Shown here piece by piece: positions 9,159-18,085 of a DNA stretch of 64,000 nucleotides; within the stretch, counting starts at the first letter, position 1; every line of letters begins with the position of its first letter. The DNA is taken from the NCBI RefSeq assembly GCF_025499465.1, contig NZ_JAIMCA010000001.1, positions 682,001 through 746,000 of the forward strand, in the 5' to 3' direction. Both the position numbers and the translations under genes were made by a program. Under the pieces are notes generated by a model. That model did no database searches. It was given only the letters and a program-made list of their open reading frames with translations, and was not told the DNA's origin. The DNA is from Allobosea sp. BH3 (GTDB lineage Bacteria > Pseudomonadota > Alphaproteobacteria > Rhizobiales > Beijerinckiaceae).

Positions 9159-10009
9159 GCCTCGCCCTCTCCGCCGGCGAACGCGCCGACATCGTCTCCC
9201 GCCACAAGACGGCGATCGAGGGCTCGCGCAAGGCGCGCCTGATCACCATCCTCGTGGTCGCCTTCATGGTCGGGCTGTTCCTCTACGCGGTGAGCACCTT
9301 CGAGGTCACGATCTGGCGCATCCTCTCCGGGTTCGGGAATCTCGGCACCTTCGTCGTGCTGATGCTGCCACCCGACCCCGGCTCACTGGCGCGTGCCATG
9401 ATCTTCGTGAAGGCGTTGTTCGAGACCATCGCCATCGCCTTTCTGGGCACGATCCTGGCGGCGATCCTCGCTTTCCCGCTCGGCTTCATCGCCGCACGCA
9501 ACGTCGTCGCCAACAAGATCGTGCATTTCCTCGCCCGGCGCTCGCTCGACACGGTTCGCGGCGTCGACGCGCTGATCTGGGCGCTGATCTGGGTGAATGT
9601 CGTGGGCCTCGGACCCTTCGCCGGCATGCTCGCGATCATGACCGCCGATCTCGGCGCCTTCGGCAAGCTCTTCTCCGAGGCGATCGAGGCTTCCGACAAC
9701 AAGGCCAGCGAAGGCGTCGTCTCGACCGGCGGCGGCAAGCTGCACGCGATCCGCTTCGGCCTGATCCCGCAGGTGCTGCCCGTCATCGCCAGCCAGGTGC
9801 TCTACTTCATCGAGTCGAACACCCGTTCCTCGACCATCATCGGCATCGTCGGCGCCGGCGGCATCGGCCTCTATCTGGCGGAGACGATCCGCACGCTGGA
9901 GTGGCAGCAGACCTCCTTCCTGATCCTGCTGATCCTGGCCGCAGTTTCCGCCATCGACTTCCTGTCGGGCAAGCTGCGCTTCGCGATCATCGGCAAGCGG
10001 GCGGTCTGA
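9155..10009 (+). CDS. phnE: Phosphonate ABC transporter permease PhnE (second copy)
   Basis: This 284-residue permease has about six membrane segments. It keeps the cytoplasmic coupling region FGKLFSEAIEASDNKASEGV and the signature VGAGGIGLYLAETI. It starts with GTG in a GTGA overlap with the preceding gene. It completes the phnC-phnD-phnE-phnE importer. A large inverted repeat follows 18 bases after the stop and probably marks the 3' end of the transcript. Confidence 0.92.
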   Translation: MSLALSAGERADIVSRHKTAIEGSRKARLITILVVAFMVGLFLYAVSTFEVTIWRILSGFGNLGTFVVLMLPPDPGSLARAMIFVKALFETIAIAFLGTILAAILAFPLGFIAARNVVANKIVHFLARRSLDTVRGVDALIWALIWVNVVGLGPFAGMLAIMTADLGAFGKLFSEAIEASDNKASEGVVSTGGGKLHAIRFGLIPQVLPVIASQVLYFIESNTRSSTIIGIVGAGGIGLYLAETIRTLEWQQTSFLILLILAAVSAIDFLSGKLRFAIIGKRAV

Positions 10010-10027
10010 TCCGGAGTGGAATGACAC

Positions 10028-10143
10028 AGCCCTCATCCTGAGGAGCCGCGCCAGCGGCGTCTCGAAGGATGGTCCCGGAGGCTCCGAGGCATCTGGAGCA
10101 TCCTTCGAGACGCAAGCTGCGCTTGCTCCTCAGGATGAGGGCT
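10028..10143. repeat. Large nested inverted repeat (REP/BIME-like)
   Basis: A perfect 19-base outer pair (10028-10046 with 10125-10143, arm AGCCCTCATCCTGAGGAGC) encloses a perfect 14-base inner pair (10058-10071 with 10099-10112, arm CGTCTCGAAGGATG). It lies between the 3' ends of the convergent phnE and phnF genes and could stop transcription from both sides. Confidence 0.8.
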
Positions 10144-10173
10144 GAGGAATGCTCTCGGCTGCCGGGTAGGCTC

Positions 10174-10935
10174 TCAATCCTTGAACGGCTCGACCACCAT
10201 CTCCATCCGCTCGCCGGCGAAGACGCTGCTGACCAGATGGATCGGCGTCAGGTCCGGCAGCGCATCGACGGCGGTCGAGACCATCACCGCGGCCTCGGGC
10301 GCGATCTTCAGCAGCTCCGCCTCGCGCTCGTCCGCCAGCCGCGCGGCCAGCCGCGTCGAAAGCCGGATGTAATCCGTGATCCCATAGGCCTTGAAGGCGG
10401 CGGTGATCGAGGCGCCGGCCTCGCGGAAGACCCTGTCGAAATCCGGGAAGCGCTCGACCGATAGCCAATGCGTTCCGGTGCCCATCGGCACGCCGTCAGC
10501 CAGGCTCAGGCCCTCGACGCGCCAGAGCCGCGTGCCGGCTGGCACACCAAGCGCGTTGCAGGTATCCGCATCGCCCTCAATGGCCATCTCCGACAGCGCG
10601 CGGCTCGATGCCGTGATGCCGAGCTTGCCGAAATTCGCCCGCATGCTGACGCGCCGGCCGATCGGATAGGGCACGCGCGGCGCCGTGACTTGCGTCCCGC
10701 GTCCGCGCGAAACGGTCACGAGCCCCTGCTCCGCGAGATGCCGGAAGGCCTGCCGCACCGTATGGCGATGCACGCCATGGCGCTCGGCCAGCGCGACCGA
10801 GGCCGGTAGCGTGTCGCCGGGGCGGTATTCGCCGCGCGCGATCGCATCGGCCAGCGCATCGGCGATGCGCCGCCAGGCTGTGCCGCCATCGCGATCACCT
10901 GCCGCTTCCGCAGACAGCTCCGTCACATCCGTCAT
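10174..10935 (-). CDS. phnF: Phosphonate utilisation regulator PhnF (GntR/HutC family)
   Basis: An N-terminal GntR winged helix (WRRIADALADAIARGEYRPG, ERHGVHRHTVRQAFRHL) is followed by a UTRA ligand domain, about 253 residues in all. It is divergent from phnG and likely represses the C-P lyase operon until a phosphonate-derived ligand or phosphate shortage relieves it. Two starts are possible: 10974 and 10935. I prefer 10935 because one of two GTMTAGAC operator-like sites (10954-10961) would otherwise lie within the coding sequence. The frame stays open further upstream, but those residues look like antisense of phnG. Confidence 0.88.
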   Translation of the reverse strand: MTDVTELSAEAAGDRDGGTAWRRIADALADAIARGEYRPGDTLPASVALAERHGVHRHTVRQAFRHLAEQGLVTVSRGRGTQVTAPRVPYPIGRRVSMRANFGKLGITASSRALSEMAIEGDADTCNALGVPAGTRLWRVEGLSLADGVPMGTGTHWLSVERFPDFDRVFREAGASITAAFKAYGITDYIRLSTRLAARLADEREAELLKIAPEAAVMVSTAVDALPDLTPIHLVSSVFAGERMEMVVEPFKD

Positions 10936-10953
10936 CAAAGTTTCATCCGAAAT

Positions 10954-10994
10954 GTATAGACCTTTTCTAGCCATTGACCTATCATAGTCTAGAC
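10954..10994. promoter_or_regulatory. Paired PhnF operator-like sites
   Basis: GTATAGAC (10954-10961) and GTCTAGAC (10987-10994) are 33 bases apart, about three helical turns, in the phnF-phnG divergent region. They resemble the TGGTATAGACCA-type sites known for mycobacterial PhnF. I infer cooperative repression of phnF and phnG. Confidence 0.6.
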
Positions 10995-11024
10995 ATTCCG
11001 GACTGACCAGCGAGCGCCGAGCCG

Positions 11025-11456
11025 ATGAGCCAGAAAACCCCGAGACAGCGCTGGATGGCGACGTTGGCCCGCGCCTCCCGTGCCGAGATCGAAGCCCTGC
11101 TCGGCGCACCGCCCGAACATGAACTGCTCAAGGCACCCGAGACCGGAACCGTGATGCTGGAGGGCCGCGCCGGCGGCGCCGGGCAGCGCTTCAACCTCGG
11201 CGAAGCCACCGTGACGCGCTGCGTCGTGCGGCTTTCGGGCGGTCGAATGGGCTTCTCCTATGCGCTCGGCCGCGACGGCAGGAAGGCGCGCCTCGCCGCC
11301 CTGCTCGACGCAAGACTCCAGGACGAAGCCGAAGGCAGCGCGCTGCATCGCGGCGTCGCCGCACTTGCGCAGAGCCAGGCAGCGGCCCGCGAACTCGCCT
11401 CACGCAAGGCAGCCGCCACCAAGGTCGATTTCTTCACGATGGTCAGGGGCGCGTGA
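11025..11456 (+). CDS. phnG: C-P lyase core subunit PhnG
   Basis: The 143-residue protein matches PhnG in length and in features such as MATLARA near the start and the GEATVTRCVVRL segment. In the family, PhnG is part of the PhnGHIJ core complex that prepares phosphonates for C-P bond cleavage in the cytoplasm. It is the first gene of a tightly packed plus-strand operon running to 17489. Its TGA overlaps the ATG of phnH. PhnF-type sites lie 31-71 bases upstream of its ATG. Confidence 0.93.
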   Translation: MSQKTPRQRWMATLARASRAEIEALLGAPPEHELLKAPETGTVMLEGRAGGAGQRFNLGEATVTRCVVRLSGGRMGFSYALGRDGRKARLAALLDARLQDEAEGSALHRGVAALAQSQAAARELASRKAAATKVDFFTMVRGA

Positions 11457-12058
11457 TGTCGGTGCAGGACATGATTGCCCCCGGCTTCTCCGATCCGGTC
11501 TTCCAGTCGCAGGCCGCCTTCCGCGCCCTGCTCGCAGCGCTCTCCGAGCCCGGCACGCTGCAGCGCGTGACAGTCGCGATCGCCCCGCCCGAGGGCCTCG
11601 CGACCGCAACGGCAACCGCCCTGCTGACGCTCGCCGATTACGAGACGCCGGTCTGGCTGCCGGAGGCCCTGCGCAACGGCCCTGCCGGCGCCTGGTTGCG
11701 GTTCCATTGCGGCGCCGCGCTCGTCGACGAGCCGGCGAGCGCCGCCTTCGCCGTGATCGACGGCGCCGCCGGCACGCCCGCGCTCTCGGCCTTCAACCCG
11801 GGCAACGACCAGTTCCCGGACCGGTCCACGACCGTGTTCGTGCAATGCGCGGCACTGGAGGGCGGCGCCGAGACGACACTGTCCGGCCCCGGCATTCCCG
11901 GCACACGCAAGGTCGCACCGCAGGGTCTGCGCGCCGGCTTCTGGGCGGAGGTCCGGGAGAACGGCGCGCTCTACCCGCTCGGCGTCGATCTCGTGCTTTG
12001 CCATGGCGACGGCATGCTCGGCCTGCCCCGCACCACCCGGATCGAGGAGGCCCGCTGA
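11456..12058 (+). CDS. phnH: C-P lyase core subunit PhnH
   Basis: The 200-residue product starts SVQDMIAPGFSDPVFQSQAAFRA. The GFSDPVFQSQ(A)FR box is typical of PhnH. It ends with the HGDGMLGLPRTTRIE region. PhnH dimerises and caps the PhnG-PhnI-PhnJ complex. The ATG at 11456 shares a base with the phnG stop; a GTG one codon earlier is also possible. The next gene begins directly after the TGA. Confidence 0.93.
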   Translation: MSVQDMIAPGFSDPVFQSQAAFRALLAALSEPGTLQRVTVAIAPPEGLATATATALLTLADYETPVWLPEALRNGPAGAWLRFHCGAALVDEPASAAFAVIDGAAGTPALSAFNPGNDQFPDRSTTVFVQCAALEGGAETTLSGPGIPGTRKVAPQGLRAGFWAEVRENGALYPLGVDLVLCHGDGMLGLPRTTRIEEAR

Positions 12059-13177
12059 ATGTACGTCGCAGTCAAAGGCGGCGAGGCCGCCATCAACGCC
12101 ACGCATGACCTCGTCGCCGAGGCGCGCCGGGGCGACACCGCGGTGCCGGAGATCAGCGTCGCCCAGATCCGCGAGCAGCAGGCGTTGGCCTGCGCCCGCG
12201 TGATGAACGAGGGCTCGCTCTACGACCGGGACCTCGCGGCGCTGGCGCTGAAGCAGTCGCAGGGGGACGTGATCGAGGCCGCTTTTCTGATGCGCGCCTA
12301 TCGCACGACGCTGCCGCGCTTCGGCTCCTCCGAGCCGGTCGACACCGCCGCGATGGCTATCCGCCGCCGCGTCTCGGCCACCTACAAGGATTTGCCGGGC
12401 GGGCAGGTGCTCGGCCCGACCTATGACTACACGCATCGGCTGTTCGATTTCGCGCTGATGGATACGGATGCAGCCGTCAAGCCCGCGCATGACGGCCTGA
12501 AAGCCCCGCTCGACGCCACCATGCCCCGCGTGCCCGACATCCTCGGCGCCGAGGGACTGATGGAGGCGGAGCTTCCGCCCGAGGGCGATCCGCGCCCCTT
12601 CGACCTGACGCGCGACCCCGTCTCCTTCCCCGCCGGCCGCGACGTGCGGCTGCAGTCGATGGCGCGCGGCGACGAGGGCTTCCTGCTCGGCCTCGGCTAT
12701 TCGGTCCAGCGCGGCTTCGGCGGATCGCACCCCTTCGTCGGCGAGGTCCGCGTCGGCGAGGTTTCGGTCGAGTTCGTGCCGGAAGAACTCGGTTTCGCCG
12801 TCGATCTCGGCGACGTCACCCTGACCGAATGCCAGATGGTCAACCAGTTCCAGGGCTCGAAGGAAGTCCCCCCGCAGTTCACCCGTGGCTACGGCCTCGT
12901 CTTCGGCCACGCCGAGCGTAAGGCGATGTCGATGTCGCTGGTCGACCGGGCGCTGAAGGCGCGCGAATTCGGCGAGGCCGCCAACTACCCGGCGCAGCAG
13001 GACGAGTTCGTGCTCTACCACGCCGACAACGTCGAGGCGGCCGGCTTCGTCGAGCATCTGAAGCTGCCGCACTATGTCGATTTCCAGGGTGAGCTCGAAC
13101 TGATCCGGCGCATCCGAAAGGAGCGCGAGGAACGCCTCGCCCGTCAGAACGAAGAGCTACCGGAGGCTGCGGAATGA
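12059..13177 (+). CDS. phnI: C-P lyase core subunit PhnI
   Basis: This 372-residue protein begins MYVAVKGGEAAINATHDLVAE, the strongly conserved N-terminus of PhnI. In the family it displaces adenine from ATP to form the ribose 1-methylphosphonate triphosphate conjugate, acting as a nucleosidase with PhnG, PhnH and PhnL. Its end overlaps phnJ by four bases (ATGA). The length is normal and no break is seen. Confidence 0.95.
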   Translation: MYVAVKGGEAAINATHDLVAEARRGDTAVPEISVAQIREQQALACARVMNEGSLYDRDLAALALKQSQGDVIEAAFLMRAYRTTLPRFGSSEPVDTAAMAIRRRVSATYKDLPGGQVLGPTYDYTHRLFDFALMDTDAAVKPAHDGLKAPLDATMPRVPDILGAEGLMEAELPPEGDPRPFDLTRDPVSFPAGRDVRLQSMARGDEGFLLGLGYSVQRGFGGSHPFVGEVRVGEVSVEFVPEELGFAVDLGDVTLTECQMVNQFQGSKEVPPQFTRGYGLVFGHAERKAMSMSLVDRALKAREFGEAANYPAQQDEFVLYHADNVEAAGFVEHLKLPHYVDFQGELELIRRIRKEREERLARQNEELPEAAE

Positions 13178-14097
13178 CCATCCATAAGGCTCCGGCAGAG
13201 GATACAAAGCCGGCTTACAACTACGCCTATCTCGACGAGCAGACCAAGCGGATGATCCGCCGCGCGCTGCTCAAGGCCGTCGCGGTGCCGGGCTATCAGG
13301 TGCCCTTCGGCTCGCGCGAGATGCCGCTGGCGCGTGGCTGGGGCACGGGCGGAATCCAGGTCACCGCCGCGATCATCGGCCCGGCCGACACGCTGAAGGT
13401 GATCGACCAGGGCGCCGACGACACCACCAACGCCGTCTCGATCCGCAAATTCTTCGAGCGCACCGCTGACGCTCGCACCAGCGAGGTGACGGACGAAGCC
13501 ACGATCATCCAGACCCGCCACCGCATCCCGGAGGCGCCGCTGAAGAGCGGGCAGATCATGGTCTATCAGGTGCCGACGCCCGAGCCCTTGCGCCGCCTGG
13601 AGCCCAGAGAGGCCGAGACGCGCAAGATGCACGCCTGGGCCGAATACGGGCTGATGCAGGTGAAGCTCTACGAGGACATCGCCCGCTATGGCGAGATCAC
13701 CAAGACCTATGACTACCCGGTCATGGTCAACGGTCGCTACGTGATGGCGCCCTCGCCCATCCCGAAATTCGACAATCCGAAGATGCACATGTCTCCCGCG
13801 CTCCAGTTGTTCGGGGCCGGCCGCGAGAAGCGCATCTATGCGCTGCCGCCTTACACGAGCGTGCGCAGCCTCGATTTCGAGGATCATCCCTTCCGCATCC
13901 AGAGCTGGACCGAACCCTGCGGGCTGTGCGGCGCGGCCGACAGCTATCTCGACGAGGTCGTCATCGATGATCGCGGCGGGCGCATGTTCGTCTGCTCGGA
14001 CAGCCATTACTGCGAAACCCGCCGGGCCGAGGGGCACCGCGGCACGATGCTGGGCGACGCAGCGCTGAGCGGCCTGGTCGAGGAGACGACGCCATGA
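13174..14097 (+). CDS. phnJ: C-P lyase radical SAM enzyme PhnJ
   Basis: PhnJ is the enzyme that breaks the carbon-phosphorus bond by radical SAM chemistry. The unusual C-x2-C-x21-C cluster motif is complete at Cys249, Cys252 and Cys274, and the further catalytic Cys at position 280 (SDSHYC) has the expected spacing. The enzyme therefore looks intact. The protein has 307 residues, within the usual range. It overlaps phnI and phnK by four bases each, so the genes are probably translationally coupled. Confidence 0.96.
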   Translation: MTIHKAPAEDTKPAYNYAYLDEQTKRMIRRALLKAVAVPGYQVPFGSREMPLARGWGTGGIQVTAAIIGPADTLKVIDQGADDTTNAVSIRKFFERTADARTSEVTDEATIIQTRHRIPEAPLKSGQIMVYQVPTPEPLRRLEPREAETRKMHAWAEYGLMQVKLYEDIARYGEITKTYDYPVMVNGRYVMAPSPIPKFDNPKMHMSPALQLFGAGREKRIYALPPYTSVRSLDFEDHPFRIQSWTEPCGLCGAADSYLDEVVIDDRGGRMFVCSDSHYCETRRAEGHRGTMLGDAALSGLVEETTP

Positions 14098-14900
14098 CCC
14101 TCCACGCCGCCTTCCCCGAGGCCGCGCTCGAGCCCGAGCCGCTTCTCACCGTCTCCGGCGTCAGCCGCTTCTATGGAGAGCGCATCGGCTGTGCCGATGT
14201 CTCCTTCGATCTCTGGCCTGGCGAGGTGCTCGGCATCGTCGGCGAATCCGGCTCCGGCAAGTCGACCCTGCTGCGCTGCCTCGCCGGCATCGACAAGCCG
14301 GACGAGGGCGAAGTGCTGTTCCGCGCCGGCCCCGAGCCGCTCGACATCTACTCGGTCTCCGAGCAGGAGCGCCGCCGCCTGATGCGCACCGCCTGGGGCA
14401 TCGTCCACCAGAACCCGCGCGACGGCCTGCGCATGGATGTCACCGCCGGCGGCAATGTCGGCGAGCGGCTGATGGATCGCGGCGACCGGCATTACGGCAA
14501 GATCCGCGAGCGCGCGCTCGACTGGCTGCAGCGCGTCGAGATCGCCGGTGCCCGCATCGACGACCGGCCGCGCCAGTTCTCCGGCGGGATGCAGCAGCGC
14601 CTGCAGATCGCCCGCGTGCTGGTCTCCGAGCCGCGCCTCGTCTTCATGGACGAGCCCACCGGCGGCCTCGACGTCTCGGTGCAGGCCCGCCTGCTCGATC
14701 TGCTGCGCGTGCTGGTGCGCGATCTTGGCCTCGCCGCGATCATCGTCACCCACGACCTCGCCGTGGCGCGCCTCCTGACCGACCGGCTGATGGTGATGAA
14801 GGATGGCCACGTCGTCGAGCAGGGCCTGACCGACCAGGTTCTGGACGATCCGCACCACGCCTACACGCAGCTTCTCACCTCGGCGGTGCTGAGTGTGTGA
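14094..14900 (+). CDS. phnK: C-P lyase-associated ATPase PhnK
   Basis: The 268-residue ABC-type ATPase contains Walker [10 protein letters not shown], signature FSGGMQQRL and Walker [14 protein letters not shown]. It resembles oligopeptide-transporter ATPases in sequence, but PhnK binds the C-P lyase core instead of a membrane channel. It starts in a four-base overlap with phnJ. Confidence 0.94.
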   Translation: MTLHAAFPEAALEPEPLLTVSGVSRFYGERIGCADVSFDLWPGEVLGIVGESGSGKSTLLRCLAGIDKPDEGEVLFRAGPEPLDIYSVSEQERRRLMRTAWGIVHQNPRDGLRMDVTAGGNVGERLMDRGDRHYGKIRERALDWLQRVEIAGARIDDRPRQFSGGMQQRLQIARVLVSEPRLVFMDEPTGGLDVSVQARLLDLLRVLVRDLGLAAIIVTHDLAVARLLTDRLMVMKDGHVVEQGLTDQVLDDPHHAYTQLLTSAVLSV

Positions 14901-14959
14901 GCAAAATCCAGTTCACGCGTCACACCCTCGTCACCGCGAATCGGCAAGGCACTGACCCC

Positions 14960-15658
14960 ATGACCACGATGATTCAGGTCGAGAACGTCGCCAAGGCCTT
15001 CACCCTGCACAATCAGGGCGGGGCGCGTCTGCCCGTCTTCGACGACGTCAACTTCAGCGTCGAGGCCGGCGAAGCGCTGGTGCTGGCGGGCGCGTCCGGA
15101 GCAGGCAAGTCGAGCCTGCTGCGCATCCTCTACGGCAACTACAGGCCCACCAGCGGCGCGATCCGCATCACCCATGCCGGCCGCCCGGTCGACATCGTCC
15201 AGGCCGTCCCGCGCACCGTGCTCGATGTCCGCCGCCGCACGCTCGGCTTCGTCTCGCAGTTCCTGCGCGTGATCCCGCGCGTCTCGGCGCTCGACATCGT
15301 GCGCGATCCGCTGCTCGCCCGCGGCGCCTCCCCCGACGAGGCGAGCGCACGGGCCAGGGCGATGCTCGCCCGGCTCAACCTGCCCGAGCGGCTCTGGACC
15401 CTCGCCCCGGCGACCTTCTCCGGAGGCGAGCAGCAGCGCGTCAACATCGCCCGCTCCTTCGTCGACCCCTCCCCGATCATGCTGATCGACGAGCCCACCG
15501 CCTCGCTCGACGCCGCCAACCGCGACGTCGTCGTCGAGTTGATCGCAGAGGCGCGCGCCGCCGGCTCCGCCATCGTCGGCATTTTCCATGACGAGGCAGT
15601 TCGCGAACGCGTCGCGACGCGCTATCTCGACATCACCTCTTTCCGGAAAGCCGCCTGA
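14960..15658 (+). CDS. phnL: C-P lyase-associated ATPase PhnL
   Basis: This second ABC-type ATPase has Walker [10 protein letters not shown], signature FSGGEQQRV and Walker [14 protein letters not shown], and the family's FTLHNQGG segment near the start. The ATG at 14960 gives 232 residues. A GTG at 14897 overlapping the phnK stop would add 21 residues that do not look conserved, but it would restore coupling, so both are possible. PhnL acts with PhnI, PhnG and PhnH in forming the ribose phosphonate triphosphate. Confidence 0.92.
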   Translation: MTTMIQVENVAKAFTLHNQGGARLPVFDDVNFSVEAGEALVLAGASGAGKSSLLRILYGNYRPTSGAIRITHAGRPVDIVQAVPRTVLDVRRRTLGFVSQFLRVIPRVSALDIVRDPLLARGASPDEASARARAMLARLNLPERLWTLAPATFSGGEQQRVNIARSFVDPSPIMLIDEPTASLDAANRDVVVELIAEARAAGSAIVGIFHDEAVRERVATRYLDITSFRKAA

Positions 15659-16797
15659 TGCAGACCGTTCTCACCAACGCCAAGCTGATCCTCGAGGACG
15701 AGGTCGTCACCGGCACCATCGCCTTCGACGAGACCGGCATCACGGCCGTCGACCAGGGCAGGTCGTCCCTGCCGGGCGCAATCGACGCGGGCGGCGACTA
15801 TGTCGCGCCGGGCCTCGTCGAGATGCACACCGACAACATGGAAAAGCACTTCATGCCGCGCCCGAAGGTCTTCTGGCCGAACGGGCTCGCGGCTGCGCTG
15901 GTCCATGACGCGCAGATGGCCGCGGCCGGCGTCACCACCGTTTACGACGCCATCTGCGCCGGCACGCCCTTTTCCGCCAAGGACTACCGCAAGGACATCT
16001 TCGCCGACGTGATGAAGGCGCTCGCCGAGGGCCGGCGCGAGGGCGTCTTCCGCATCGATCACCGCATCCATATGCGCTGCGAGCTGACGAGCCCGGACCT
16101 GCTCGCGGACATCGAGCCCTATCAGGACGACGAGCTCGTACAGCTCGTCTCGCTGATGGACCACACGCCGGGCCAGCGCCAGTGGCGCAACATCGAGCAC
16201 CTCAAGACCTACTCGCTCGGCAACGGCAAGACGATCGAGGAGTTCGAGGAGGATGTGGTGACGCGCCAGCAGGAAGGCGCCGCCAATGTCGCGAAGAACT
16301 GGGCGGCGGTCGTCGACGTCTTCCGCTCGCGCGGCATCCCGCTCGCCACACATGACGACACCACGCCGGAACATGTCGAGGAGGGTATCGCGTCGGGCGC
16401 CGTGATCTCCGAATTTCCGACCACGGTCGAGGCGGCAGCGGCGGCCAAGAGGGCCGGTCTCGCCACCGTCGCCGGCGCGCCGAACGTCGTGCGCGGCGGC
16501 TCGCATTCCGGCGGCGTCTCGGTCGCGGAGCTGGCCGAGAAGGGCCTGCTCGACGGGCTCTCCTCCGACTATGTGCCCGCAAGCCTGCTGCAGGCCGTGC
16601 TCAAGCTCCATGCCGGCCATGGCATCGCACTGCCCGAGGCGATGGGCATGGTGACCTGGAAGGTCGCCGACATCCTCGGCCTGAAGGATCGCGGCCATCT
16701 CAAGGCCGGCCTGCGCGCCGACCTCGTCCGCTTCAAGGCTCTGGGTGCGACGCCGGTCCTCGCCACCGTCTGGTCCGGGGGCGAGCGCGCATTTTGA
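15658..16797 (+). CDS. phnM: Ribose 1-methylphosphonate triphosphate diphosphatase PhnM
   Basis: The 379-residue amidohydrolase has the metal-binding EMHTDNMEKHFMPRP segment and later HDDTTPEHVEE and SDYVPASLL motifs characteristic of PhnM. In the pathway it removes diphosphate from the triphosphorylated ribose phosphonate before PhnJ acts. It overlaps the phnL stop by one base (TGATG) and the next gene by four bases. Confidence 0.95.
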   Translation: MQTVLTNAKLILEDEVVTGTIAFDETGITAVDQGRSSLPGAIDAGGDYVAPGLVEMHTDNMEKHFMPRPKVFWPNGLAAALVHDAQMAAAGVTTVYDAICAGTPFSAKDYRKDIFADVMKALAEGRREGVFRIDHRIHMRCELTSPDLLADIEPYQDDELVQLVSLMDHTPGQRQWRNIEHLKTYSLGNGKTIEEFEEDVVTRQQEGAANVAKNWAAVVDVFRSRGIPLATHDDTTPEHVEEGIASGAVISEFPTTVEAAAAAKRAGLATVAGAPNVVRGGSHSGGVSVAELAEKGLLDGLSSDYVPASLLQAVLKLHAGHGIALPEAMGMVTWKVADILGLKDRGHLKAGLRADLVRFKALGATPVLATVWSGGERAF

Positions 16798-17489
16798 ACA
16801 AGCCGCGTTACGCCCTCTACTACGCACCGGCTGCGGACAGCGCGCTCTGGCGCTTCGGCAGCGCGACGCTGGGCTATGACGCCTTGACGGCGCAGGACAT
16901 CCCCTTCGCCGTGCCGGCCGGCTGCGACGCGGCCGAATGGCCGGAGCTGACCGCCGAGCCACGCCGCTACGGCTTCCACGCCACGCTGAAGGCGCCCTTC
17001 GAGCTGGCGGACGGCCGCAATGAGGAAGGCTTGCGCGCCTTCGCCCGCAACTATGCGGCCGGGCTGGAGAGCGTGACCTTGGCGGGGCTCAGCGTCGCGG
17101 CGCTCGGCTCCTTCGTCGCGTTGATCCCCTCGCAGCCGAGCGAGGAGCTGCAGCGCTTCGCTTTCGCCCTCGTGCAGGCCTTCGAGCCCTTCCGCGCGCC
17201 GCTTTCCGAGGCGGACCTCGCGCGGCGCCTCAAGAGCCCTCTGACGCCGGCGCAGCACGCCTATCTCCTGGCCTTTGGCTACCCTTATGTCGGTGACGCC
17301 TTCCGCTTCCACATGACCCTGACCGGCTCTCTGCCGCAGGAGAAGGTCACGCCCGTCCGACAGGCTCTGGAAGCGGCCCAGGCCGCGATGATCCCGCCCG
17401 GTCCGGTCAAGCTCGATCGCTTCGCGCTGTTCCGGCAGGACAACCGCGACGCCCGCTTCCGCCTGGTCGATTTCTATCGGCTGGGCTAG
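16794..17489 (+). CDS. DUF1045 phosphonate-cluster protein
   Basis: The 231-residue protein starts YALYYAPAADSALWRFGSA and has two short HATLKAPF / FHMTLTGSL segments, as in 2H phosphoesterase-like proteins (two H-x-T/S motifs). Such DUF1045 proteins are regularly encoded in phn operons, and a role in handling cyclic ribose phosphate intermediates has been suggested; I infer this only from context and motifs. The start codon is TTG in a TTGA overlap with phnM. The 3' end overlaps convergent phnN by four bases. Confidence 0.85.
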   Translation: MNKPRYALYYAPAADSALWRFGSATLGYDALTAQDIPFAVPAGCDAAEWPELTAEPRRYGFHATLKAPFELADGRNEEGLRAFARNYAAGLESVTLAGLSVAALGSFVALIPSQPSEELQRFAFALVQAFEPFRAPLSEADLARRLKSPLTPAQHAYLLAFGYPYVGDAFRFHMTLTGSLPQEKVTPVRQALEAAQAAMIPPGPVKLDRFALFRQDNRDARFRLVDFYRLG

Positions 17490-18085
17490 GCGCGATGCCC
17501 GCCCAGCCCGCGCAGCACCGACAGCAGGTCGCCGGCCGCCTCTGCAACGCTCCGATCGTTCATGATCGTCACGATCTGCGCGCGATCCGCCGTCAGCGGC
17601 GCCTCGCGGGAGAGGCGGGCCGCGATGTCTGCCTCGCTCTCGCGCCCGCGTGCCGCGAGCCGACGCGCCAGCACGGCGGCGGGAGCGGTGATGTTGATCA
17701 CGATGACGCGGTCCGCCAGCGGCTCGGCCGCGGCGATGGCGCCACGCGAGATGTTTACGATCGCGACCCCGCCCTCGGTAATGCAGGCGAGTTCCGCTGC
17801 CGGGATGCCGTAGCTCAGCCCGTGTGCGCGCCAGCTCAAGGCCAGCTCGCCCTTCGCCTCGGCCGCCTGGAAGGCCGCCTCGTCGCAGCTGTCATGATCT
17901 TCCGCCCCCGCCATCGCCGGCCGTGTGACCAGGCGGCGCGCGAAACGGAAAAGCGGATCGCTCGCGAGCGCCGCGCGCGCGGCGTCCATCAGCGTGTCCT
18001 TTCCGGCGCCGGAAGGGCCGACCACCAGGACGAGCGCCCCCGCATCGGGGCCGGGCACAGCAGGATCAGGAGAGGATAAGGACAT
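17486..18085 (-). CDS. phnN: Ribose 1,5-bisphosphate phosphokinase PhnN
   Basis: The 199-residue kinase has the guanylate-kinase-like P-loop VGPSGAGKDT and the lid-type RRLVTRPA segment. PhnN converts ribose 1,5-bisphosphate to PRPP, returning the C-P lyase product to central metabolism. It is the only phn enzyme gene here on the minus strand. Its ATG (18085-18083) overlaps the ATG of the divergent acetyltransferase at 18084-18086, so each upstream region lies inside the other gene. A later GTG at 18058 is a possible alternative start, but I see no clear ribosome binding site for either. Confidence 0.9.
   Translation of the reverse strand: MSLSSPDPAVPGPDAGALVLVVGPSGAGKDTLMDAARAALASDPLFRFARRLVTRPAMAGAEDHDSCDEAAFQAAEAKGELALSWRAHGLSYGIPAAELACITEGGVAIVNISRGAIAAAEPLADRVIVINITAPAAVLARRLAARGRESEADIAARLSREAPLTADRAQIVTIMNDRSVAEAAGDLLSVLRGLGGHRA

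Noticed and set aside
11258..13072. A 604-codon minus-strand frame over phnG, phnH and phnI
   Set aside because: It is antisense to three overlapping C-P lyase genes.
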